Source: Acanthopleura granulata (lineage: Eukaryota > Mollusca > Polyplacophora > Chitonida > Chitonidae). From it: a DNA stretch of 64,000 bases. The position numbers were made by a program, and so were the translations under genes. The stretch is from NCBI GenBank assembly GCA_016165875.1, contig JABBOT010000002.1, forward strand, positions 29,774,265 through 29,838,264, given 5' to 3'. Numbering within the stretch: position 1 is the stretch's first letter; every line of letters starts with the position of its first letter. Under the pieces are notes generated by a model. The model made no database searches, was not told where the DNA came from, and saw nothing but the letters and a program-made list of their open reading frames with translations. Positions 54,491 to 64,000 of the stretch are shown piece after piece.

Positions 54491-54638
54491 CTGTTTTGGA
54501 CACAGGTGATGAGTTTAGCGCCACCCAGCTCACACCGATATTCGGTCCATGAGCGTAATACTGTTGCCGGTAACGGTACCTCATATTGCTCAGACCCTGT
54601 GCGGCCTGCTTGTCCAGTATTGCATGGATAGTAAACAT
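54491..54638 (-). pseudogene. Gene C exon 2: amino-terminal domain start (left edge unresolved)
   Basis: NMRYRYRQQYYAHGP and VSWVALNSS align with gene B exon 2. Donor GTGAGT, phase 1. The best acceptor (TTTTTCAAG) gives 148 nt, out of phase with exon 1. Confidence 0.6.
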
Positions 54639-56417
54639 CTTGAAAAATTCACACATCCAAAGATATAGATCAGACAAGGTGTGGATTTTCTCCTCGTGTA
54701 TAATTAGCAGAGGTGCAGAAGAGATACTTCGTGTCATCCCATAGCAATTTTATAATACGTTTCAAATATCACTCTCCTTAGGGTTGTCTTTGGCTTAACT
54801 CTGATTGTTAATGCGCCATAACTACTTCACATGAACTCCACATGATCAATGATATTGTCTGCCAATGGAGTCAAAACTCAATATGTTATTTCAAATACTG
54901 GGACAGCATTTCTGATCATGGTGTGGAAAAGCCACACAAAAGTGTGATAGAAAAAAACTATATGATTTTTTTTGTTTTATAATGCCAAAATTCTTGTTAT
55001 ACCAACATGTATAATCAGTTTTTCTGTTCAGTATCGAAAAACCTGTTCTGTGTCGTTAAGAATGATACGGATAGCCTTCTATGTTTTCTGCGTTCTGAAC
55101 AAAAGTGTCTTATTTTAATTGTTTCCGTATTTATGGTTTTATACATAAGAAATCCCTCAATGTAATATATAATCTACAGCTCAGCTGGTCATTAAGCCAC
55201 AGAAAATCTATACATTCACACACTGGTAAAAGCACATCGCATGCTAGCTTCAACTCGTAGCGCAGATTATAGTGGATTTAGAGACGCAGTTGTTGCAATA
55301 TTGGCACAGACTTCCACTTAAATCAGTTTATTAGAAGAATAAGCCTGGTTTTGCCGGGTTCAAAATAACCAGTAAAGTTTGACACAAATGTTAGTAGACT
55401 GAACCTGTTGGTGTTGTTTAGCAGGCTAAGCCTATTTGTGTTGTCACAACGCGCAGTATCAACTCCATTGGGAGAATTTGTCTTTTTCCGCATTAACAGT
55501 GATCTGAAAATGTCTTCAGTTACCCAATCCATTCTCTGTTCATCCCATCTACCTCTTTGCCCTCAATAGATTTTTTGAAAAAGAATTTATACTAAAACAC
55601 AAAAAGAAAAAAAATTAAAAATTAGAATGCAGCGGTCAAAAATGTTTGGTATCTGGTGAGGATGTTTGGTACACGTAGATGTAACAAATCTTCCCCGTGA
55701 AAGAAAGAATAAGTCGATGGTAGGAACTTCGGCGACAAAGCACACATTCATAAACCAGTCGTCAACCGTAATGGAGGTTCCAGACCTGTAATATTTGGAT
55801 CCATTTCCAAAACGATCAACACAAACCAGCAAAGAAGAAACATTTGCGATAACAGGAACACGTATTTTTGAGGCGGACCAACTGAGAATGTAAGATGTTC
55901 TCTGATGATCTCAGGAATCGTCAGAATATGTCTTCTGATGTCAAAATGTTATGTAAAACTAAGTCTGTCTTTATAATTATTACAGTTCCTTTACGGTGTC
56001 ATCGTATATAACATACGTCAGCAGTTTTATGAGGTACAAATTCTCACAATTCTTACACGCCAACAGCGGCTTTCTAAAGTGACAATCATTGATTGTTTAA
56101 CAACCACCTTTATAAGTACGCCAATAATTATTTTAGGACGAGTACTGGTACAAAAGCTTTGATTTCCACAATTGACATCTTACGACTCAAGAAAAATCTA
56201 TTGTCGCAACATCTTTACCAGTATCTAAAACTGTTTGTTGCTCGGTTATCATTTACCCCTGCCACCCTGTAACATACCGTCTTTGATACATCCCCCCTGC
56301 CAGCTAACTGATATTTTTGGAGATATCGAAATACTTGTATACTAGATGCATCAATATAGTTTGAAAAACACAGTTTGAGTTTTCTGTAGCTAGTTTCTAC
56401 TAAGGTAAGAACCTTAC

Positions 56418-56544
56418 CTATGCTTAGGGACGATGCACCAAATGCAGGCAGACAACTGATCACTGCCATCATCAACAGTAAGTAGCTTGAAGTTAAAGCG
56501 ACCAAGGCAAAATAAAGCTGGTAATAAGGAACCGAAACATTCAC
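56418..56544 (-). pseudogene. Gene C exon 1: signal peptide
   Basis: 127 nt, ATG at 56544, hydrophobic run ALTSSYLLLMMAVISCL, then AFGASSLSIG at donor GTAAGG, phase 1 as in gene B. Confidence 0.75.
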
Positions 56545-58235
56545 ATCATGAAGCGATTGAAAATCTGTTTAACGCAATCCAGCTCTCAGACATAGTCTAG
56601 CGTGCTTTTTTCTGGCCATAATATATTACATGCGATATCCAGCAACATTCATACCGGATAATTAAAACCGAAGTGTCGCCCTCCAGAGTGATAGATCTCC
56701 ACCAATGACTGCGCGCAATGGAATCCGTTCACAACTTGGGCGGATTTATGCTCTACGTTCTTCAGAAACTTGGAGACAGGCTATTGTTTTTGGCTGGGCT
56801 AGAAAAGTTTCGTATCTCCCTATACCTCCCACATATGGCAGATAAGCACTTTCCAATCGAGCTCTTCGTAGTTTAATACATAGCCCAGGGCGATATAATG
56901 TCCTAAAACGATGTTTTAGCAGAGTACATTTTACAGCTAGCTCATGGCTGAATCAATAATACAGTATCTGATCCAAAAGTGAGAAGAATGGTAAGAGGGC
57001 ACGTAAGTGGGACCACTGGATCAACCTACCCAGGTTGGTGTCAAGCAACGATGACCAATGTGATAGTTCGGAAACGGTCAGTCTCTTGTCAACTTATCTC
57101 AGTTACGGATTTTTTACTCTGACTTTTTATGCAAATGTGTCCATAACAATCACCGTCCTCCTCTCGCCCAAAGCACCAAGGCTTGATTACCCTTTCTTGC
57201 AGAGCAATATACCGAAGGATCTTGCATATTACGCATAAATATCTCACCTTGTAGAATTTTTGTTGTGTAATGGTTTCAGTTAACGTGACAAGTTATTACT
57301 GCAAAAGCTAGTGTCAATGATATTCCTCACCCGCCTTCAATCTAAGTTTCTTACGTTTCACCATATGTACACCTCTCTAGTAAGTAAATATGGTTGGAGT
57401 GTCCAGAATCTCTGGATTGACTACTCCTCTTTGCATGAATCAGTTCTAAGATTTTACTTTATAGATTTCCTAAGTTCTTTGGTGGCTTGTGATAAACCTT
57501 GCTTTGGAAACTGGTTTTTGGTTGATAGTTTATATACGAATATCAGTTTAAACGCCTACAGTGATCACATTTAATAAATAATCACATCCAAACAATACAA
57601 TGGGCCAGGCGTCCGGATGTCTTCGCAGTAACACTGGGCATATAGCACTACTGTGGATACACACTAAACATTGTGTTGCTAGCAGCGCTAACCAGTTGAC
57701 GGAAGATTTATGCTACATGTATACATTACACTTGTATGTTCGAGCACATCCATCAGACTATAACTCTATTAGGATGGACAGGATCAGTACATGGTTTCTA
57801 AAAATATGACGGGCATTATAACATGTGCGGTATCTTAGGATCAGTATACAGAAGTAAAATAAAAAAGAAGTATGTTGGACAACATGATTCAGTTAGTCGC
57901 ATTTTGAACTGAATTCAAGCCTGACAAAAATCAAGATCAGGCTTGGTTCAACATTATTTCATACATTTCAGCGCGCCACGATGTTTAAGTGTTGTTCGAG
58001 GCCCATATAGACTGGGTTCTGCATTGACTATTGTAGATTACGCTTACGACACTGGGACACCGATATCACAGAGTGTGATATCGGAGAGAAAAGTTTAAAC
58101 AGAGAACGAGGAATGGAGATCCGGTGTTGTGAAAATTTGCCGGTTCTTGTCAGATTTGTAATGATTACAGGTTTCGTGGTCCGGTCAACCGAGGCGATCG
58201 TTAACATTGGTGGGTATACAATCGTTTACATAATT
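56545..58235. other. Intergenic upstream of gene C
   Basis: No gene recognised. Any promoter of gene C should lie here, but no clear core element is visible. Confidence 0.45.
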
Positions 58236-58468
58236 CACTGCTTCCTCAGATGATTAGCGCGCTAGCACAGCGTAATGACCCAGAAGGTCGCTGTGAGTTC
58301 AATTGCAACTCATGCTGGCTTCCTCTCCGACCGTACATAGGAAGGTCTGCCAACAACCTGCCGATGGTCATGGGTTTTCCTTCGGCTCTGACCAATTCTG
58401 GCCGCCGTAGTATGTGAGAAGTATTCTTTAGTACGGCGTAAAATACAATTCAAATAAATAAACAAATG
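58236..58468 (+). repeat. SINE copy 9 (degenerate)
   Basis: Forward copy with AGCGCGCTAGCACAGCGTAA, CTCATGCTGGCTTCCTCTCC and TTTAGTACGGCGTAAAATAC, then an A-rich tail. Confidence 0.85.
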
Positions 58469-61400
58469 AACAAATATTTGGTAAGACCAAATTTGTTTAA
58501 AATTCAAATTCTTACAGATTTTACGAGACGGGATATTAGCCAAAGTATTTTTAAACAACACACATTAAATCCTCATGATCAGTGATGCATATTGTTTTGC
58601 TACACAACAACTCGCGCCGGAGAAGCCCAATCTAAACTTAAAAGCTAATCTACTTCTTCGTCGAAACTTTGACCTCTATTGTATTGTTTCGTCATTTTCC
58701 TACGTCATTTTCCTGGTTTCCGAATGTCGGGAACCAGGCAGACAGCCAGTAGATTTAAAAAGTCATGAGACAGCAAACGGACTCGAGGTAAAAGCTGAAA
58801 TGTCACACTTTTCCAGTATCCTGTTGGCAAAACATTAATCGTGCCTGACTTTGATATACATTGAATAATCTCTCGATCTGCTTTTCTCAGGGATCTATGT
58901 TTGTCACTCTTAGAGAACGTTTGGCGTACAAGGCATTTTCGAAAAAAGCCTCTATGGGGGCAATCAGAGTGCTAATGACCTATGTCAGAAATTATTTGTC
59001 AAATTAAAAAAAAATTCCATAAGTTCGAAATTAATACTGCTTGCTTGATTTCGCCATTTTCCCCATTCACAATGAAATCTTTTCACTTACATTTGAAAAT
59101 AAGACCTAGTCCACTTTTTAGGAGAAGATGGCCACTCAATACATGCAAGTCTAGATTCAGCCATTCTCGACGCAAAGCAGACGATAGTGGAAGTGGGTCA
59201 CGATTGCGGAGAAGCCCTCGCGTGATTTCTCAAAAGATTTGTCGCTGTGAGCAGGATGGTGATCGGCGTGAGGGAGACGAGTTCCCATCTCGTTGCTAGG
59301 GGTCCTATCGTGATTTTTCAGACTTAACTAAGGTGTGGTTCTTTTAACTGATGTTAAGAACGTCCATCTGTTTTACATGGATTTGAATGTTCTTCTTATA
59401 GCTTGGAAAATCACTGACTGTCTCCTGATTCAGCATGTTCTCGGCACTATACGGCTAAGGTATTGCCGAAGTTGGGTTGTGCCGTAATCGTTCTACCCTA
59501 TATTCATTCAACACCGCCATCTGTCACGCTGTGTATGTGTTGATTTGCACAACACTTTGATACACTTTAAGCAAACGATTACTTGTGGCAATCAGCCTTT
59601 GTCACATACCCGATGGGTATCACCCGTTATCTGTCCTCACCTCTAGAGAACCTAGATACAGTGCTGGTCGACGTTGTCCGATCTGTTTATGGGAACGAGT
59701 TTATTTATCGATATTCTTGGGAAAATTTATCGACGTCAGAACATATGCCGATCTGATGGTACTTATTATTCTTGTCAGTACGAAATATCATTTTACCGAA
59801 TGTAGATAAATCAAGTATGTATTAAGATGGTCATATATTCAGTCAGCCTCATATTTGTTTTATTTAAAACTATTTATCTACTGAGATACACGTATTACCA
59901 GTGTCAAAAATACATCATAATTATCCACCACTGAATTATAGATATCGATATCACTTGGTGACTATACATTCATCCTCCAAGCCGTAATGTTCTTGATATT
60001 CACAAACAACGGTTCCTTTTCAACTATACGTGTATTTATTTTGATGTTCTCTGCATGGTTTCAAATACCGTTCTTGTGAAGAAAAACTGGATAAATGTTA
60101 TTATTTAGGGATATGTCAAATTCACAAATTAAAACGAAAGTGGAGAGCCATACGTCAAAGTCCGGAAGATATTAATGCAATTAATAATCCTTTATGACCA
60201 GAAATTGTAGCCGTTTATAGCGTAAACGACAGTGAGATACTTGAAAGATGTTGCAATACTTTACAATGGATGGGAAGTGCCCATAACAACTGACATGCGA
60301 TTAATTGTCCGATGGTTACTCCGCGAATAGTAATTTATATAGCAATGTAGTGCTTTCACGGACTTGGTTAGCGCACGTGGTAACCCAGAACGACTGGAGC
60401 ATGCCCCATTTTAAACACGTCGAATTTATTCCTGCAATGGATTGACGCGGTACTAGACGCAGTTATCAAGGTGTCGGCCGTGGAAACGCCGTCATGCCAT
60501 CGCATGAAGGTCATGCCGGTGGAAACACAGCATTGTGTATCTCATAATATCAAAGCAATTTCCAAATTTATAGTTCGATATAGAATTGTAGAATAACTCA
60601 GTAAAGCTTAAATTTACCAATTATGCACTTTGGTCATAAAACAAGCTGATATTGGTTCTGTAGACGATTGTTGTGTACAAAGCTGTTTGATGAACGCATT
60701 TGCTAATGTCTCTTGTCAGTTGTTGAAAGTTCAGTTTGATTACATTAATGGGGACTCATATATAAAGTCTAACAAGGATTAAACCGATCCTCTGTGGTTC
60801 ATAATATGCATTTCACGACAAATATTTAGGGTTATATAAGCCGCAAATCACATATTTGAACAATTTTCCATTTAGGGTTGTTTCGTGCAACGATGGAAAT
60901 ATGCGAAGTCTCTATCATAAATTATGTACATTTCCCTGATGCGCTTAACCCGAAATTTGTAGAGTTTTTCTTTATAAGTCACGTTGTTTTGTGGTTACAA
61001 AACCAGACTTAACATTCCCATCACTCTTGTTGCGAATTTTTAAAAATGGATTCTAATGACGTTGACTAATCACGGAAGTGTTAAGGGAGAAAGATAACTG
61101 ATTACCTTTTGCTGCGTTTCAAAACAGATTAGATGTAACATCTTCTGTGTTAGGTCGTCTGGGGTTAGAAAGGTACCTGACAAGGTGCGACAGTTTCCCC
61201 ATCCATAAGTGAAACATTTTTGAATACGTAAATAAACCTATGAACATATGAATCCTGTACAAAGTAGACAGTGTCTAGTTTTGACGAGGGCAGCAGTTGG
61301 TAAGGAATGATACGTGTATGTGTGTACGTTAACACGTCAAGCTTGGTCCGACTGTCATGATTCCTTAAACGTTACAAAACAAGCATGATGCTCTTATAAC

Positions 61401-62367
61401 CTGTGTGAAACAAACGTTAAATAATGTCTTGACTTCATGTCTCTATATCTTAATTCTCGTAACACGCTGCTATATTACATTCACTTAACGCTAATCTGGC
61501 GATAAACCTGAGCTAATCAAGTTACCTGTCAGTAGGTTTCCCATATCGTTGTCATCTGTCCTCTCCACTTCACCCAGCGGGAAATCAGAGCTTTATGAGT
61601 CAGCTTTCTGGAATCGAAAGTGTTCTAGAAGTTCCTCTTATGGGGTGTGTGAGCCCGATAATACCTGTGTGGCACAAGTTTGCCAAAGGGGGTGAATCTT
61701 GTGAGTTCGAAACAGTCGTTTAACGCCCAGATATGAAATGAACGGACTCTGCCGTGATTCTTCCAAAGCTCAATACTGTTACTTGACCTTGGATCAAACT
61801 AAAATCAGCAGTTTTTATAACTGTAGATTTTGTATAGGGTAATCTAACATATTTTCGGAAGAGAGGTGGTAACAGACATAAACGGCTACAGGGACATTGT
61901 TCTCACGTGATCGGTAACCAGAACTTAATTTGTATTCTGAAATTCATACGAGTCATACATGTCTCATGCATGGGATGCGCCATTTCAGCTAAACCAGAAA
62001 CACGATGTCGTGTCTTTCCTACCCAACTCTATATGACTAACGGAAGAAAAGAATTCACCATACATCAGCGGAAACAGTTGTGTTCTTTGAAGAACTGAAC
62101 ACAAAATATTAGGGCACACACCTGTTATATATGATACATAAATGAAATATTCTTGAAACTCCCATGAACATAACATGTACATTTTTAGACTTGTGAACAT
62201 TGCATTACTGTGTGATGAATGTATTTGTATTTTGTATTTTGACAATGCATGTGTCCTGAATGAATACATCGGCCGTGGAGTAGTTCCTTTGCAGAGACAA
62301 CGGCCCGGTACAAGTGAAATAATGTTGAAAGCGGCAATGAGTCACAAAAAACAACGAGTGATGAATT
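58469..62367. other. Intergenic between genes C and D
   Basis: AT-rich sequence; open frames are short and show no family features. Nothing called. Confidence 0.5.
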
Positions 62368-62595
62368 TCAGTCTGGTTTCTCGACTGGACATGTCATGCA
62401 TCTGTTACAGCCAATCCGGTAAATCTTCAGTGAACACACCAAACCTGCTATGAGAGCAATGCTTCCGTACATAATAAACATTCCACCAAGCGTATCCAGT
62501 CCCCGGTGGTAAACTCTGACCTCCTCGGCCGAGCAGTATTGAAAGCTGTTAAACCACTTCGCTTCTAGTTTTTGGTACAGACCAGACTCTGCATG
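62368..62595 (-). pseudogene. Gene D M4 exon
   Basis: ESGLYQKLEAKWF, then S2 Cys, M4 and a Cys-rich tail (GCNRCMTC) longer than in A or B. About 9 nt at the exon start seem deleted. Confidence 0.75.
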
Positions 62596-63086
62596 CTACA
62601 ACAATACAATCACCGTTATTGTATTCAAGTCGGCTGACGTCAAAAGATAACACCTAAAGTTTTAAACTTTAATAGTTTGTCACTTTCATTTTGCCAGTGT
62701 TACCAGGAATTTTTTTCCGTTATGAGTGATGATTACGACTGCTCGCAATGTACAGTTAACTTTCAAAGTTTTCAAATTTGAATCTACATACAGAATACAA
62801 TTAATCTTCACTTCATTAGATGATATTCATTCTCATTCACGTGAAAATAACGTCACAAGGAACTGAAACTTGCCCTTTGTTAAAACTATGTGGAAATGCA
62901 GTTTAACTTATGTGATGTTTGAGGTTACAATATCAGAATTTTGTGTTACTGATGTTGGAATAGGTTAGAATCTATACTTATGGCCGCAATGATCCCTGAG
63001 CCAATGATACAAACTGTTATTTTTTACGCTGTTCACATATGACACAATAATTATACCATTTAAGGAATGGATAGTGAAATACTCAC

Positions 63087-63330
63087 TTGATGCTTATGGC
63101 CTCACAGTATGGCGAGTGTTTAGCAATGATAAATGCTAGAGAATATCCAGAGAACTTCTCCTCAGCAATTCTCAATGCGCCACAGCTTCTAGCAGCTCTG
63201 TAGGCCAGATAAGATCGATCGTCAAGGGTGACATAGGTACCATCACTCACACTTCACACCATAGTTCCTCCAGAGAAGATGTCGTCTTCAGTCGCCCGGC
63301 AATAATCTTATACAGTGGACCCTTAGCTTG
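63087..63330 (-). pseudogene. Gene D S2 exon with frameshift
   Basis: Acceptor TATTGCAG, donor GTGAGT. The frame changes in the repetitive GGTGTGAAGTGTGAGTGATG stretch (about 63242-63261), consistent with a 2-nt duplication or 1-nt loss. Confidence 0.8.
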
Positions 63331-63861
63331 CTGCAATACGGAATAAAAAAAGAAGCAGGATTGTAACATGTTTGTGTACTTTTACTTCTTGATCTGTCAC
63401 ATGTATAGTTTCATTTTATATGTAAAAGGAAAAATAAAGAAACAGGCGAAATGAAAATACCATTAACTTGGTACGAAGAAAATTTGCTATAAAGTTCGCA
63501 ACATACCTACAAATGTGTGTATACAGGCAAAATAGACAAAAGAGGAAAATGTTTTCCTGCTCAAGCAGCTTTCTTCAGACATTTCTAATACAATTAAGGT
63601 TGAGTTGCATTGGTCGAACATCAAAAGGAAGCTGTTTCACACTGACCTTAAATACAATTTTATGTTCTATAAGTGAAGATTTTCACACCCCAATCCAACC
63701 CTTCCCCACCCTCCCTTCCAGCCCGTCTACTAATTCGTTGCTTGCTCTTACATGACTCTATTCCAGGATTGTCGAGAGATCGTTATCAGGTTTATTGATG
63801 TGCTTCTATTTAGCTTTAACCGATTTAACATGTTTATGAAGGAAGTATGATTTTTTCGTAC

Positions 63862-64000
63862 TGAGATTACTGTATACGCGTTCGCTCCAGTTAAGGCATA
63901 CACCGTCAGGTCACTCTGATCAGCGAGGTCCTGTAGAGAGTTGATGGGCCGGAGAGGTGTGGACACGGTTAACACGGCCGCTAGGTGAGCCGTGTACATC
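63862..64000 (-). pseudogene. Gene D M3/S2 exon (cut by window edge)
   Basis: Starts inside M3 at MYTAHLAAV and runs to donor GTACGA. Very close to 15454-15540 of gene A at DNA level, then diverges. Confidence 0.88.

Larger units (their letters stand above)
44210..56544 (-). pseudogene. Gene C: ionotropic glutamate receptor pseudogene
   Basis: Exons on the minus strand: 1, 56544-56418; 2, about 54638-54491; 3, 54309-54052; 4, 51158-51028; 6, about 50160-50012; 7, 49542-49329; 8, 49092-48992; 10, 47341-47020; 11, 46185-45990; 12, 45739-45522; 13, 44445-44210. Counterparts of gene B exons 5 and 9 were not found. Lesions: in-frame TAG in exon 3; extra base in exon 7; 19-nt deletion in exon 11 removing the centre of the M3 gating motif; one extra base in an A10 run in exon 13; exon 2 acceptor out of phase. 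Exons 1, 3, 8, 10 and 12 keep correct lengths or phases, so loss seems recent or some lesions are assembly errors. The pore tip reads CDHG instead of CQQG. Confidence 0.85.
62368..64000 (-). pseudogene. Gene D: ionotropic glutamate receptor pseudogene, last three exons
   Basis: Reads leftward; 5' exons lie beyond base 64000. Exons: M3/S2 (64000-63862), S2 (63330-63087), M4 (62595-62368). M3 exon: MYTAHLAAVLTVSTPLRP, then GANAYTVIS where A has SGASTWDLF. The S2 exon has LYKIIAGRL, a TGA near 63254, then after a shift of two bases LDDRSYLAY (acidic residue), RSCGALRIAEE and IIAKHSPYCEA; its length of 244 is one off the required phase. The M4 exon has WFNSFQYC and M4 (GGMFIMYGSIALIAGL), stop TGA 62368-62370; its acceptor gives the wrong phase. 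Probably dead, unless a sequencing error and an altered junction are involved. Confidence 0.75.

Noticed and set aside
58982..59299. 105-codon basic open frame
   Set aside because: No family features; intergenic AT-rich context; likely chance.

Overview
This window looks like nuclear DNA of a marine lophotrochozoan, most likely a mollusc. Small exons with GT..AG introns, sparse coding sequence, many copies of one tRNA-derived SINE family ending in a (AAAT)n tail, and LINE, tyrosine-recombinase and virus-like remnants all point that way. The species cannot be fixed from sequence alone.

The backbone is a cluster of four related ionotropic glutamate receptor (iGluR) genes, called A-D here. A (252-18363, +, its 5' part lies before the window) and B (23149-42373, +) are head-to-tail. 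C (56544-44210, -) and D (from beyond 64000 to 62368, -) are head-to-tail on the other strand, so B and C converge. All share one exon plan. The exon lengths 159, 101, 88, 322 and 218 nt recur in paralogues and intron phases match. A is open in every visible exon. B is complete: 13 exons, 2403 nt, 800 residues, with signal peptide, amino-terminal domain, split ligand-binding domain, M1, pore loop, M3 and M4. C carries a nonsense codon, frameshifts, two exons not found and a 19-nt deletion in the M3 gating motif. D has a frameshift in S2 and an unresolved terminal splice. C and D are therefore called pseudogenes.

Region by region: 1-3437, first visible exons of A. 3438-14307, one large intron of A holding a decayed virus-like element (about 3951-14073, bounded by inverted repeats) with remnants of a DNA polymerase/helicase gene, a retroviral-type integrase and several small structural-type genes. 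14308-18363, membrane and S2 exons of A. 18364-23148, intergenic, with a tyrosine-recombinase/SGNH element. 23149-42373, gene B; its first intron is packed with inverted repeats, a SINE and a LINE, and three other introns hold minisatellites, two of which touch splice sites. 43857-45248, an inverted SINE pair around the terminal exon of C. 44210-56544, pseudogene C, with an exact 495-bp tandem duplication in its third intron. 56545-62367, intergenic with one SINE. 62368-64000, the 3' end of pseudogene D.

If expressed, A and B would give tetramer-forming, ligand-gated cation channel subunits of non-NMDA type. Exon boundaries were read by eye from splice signals, reading frame and comparison of the four paralogues inside this window. 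No database search was possible.
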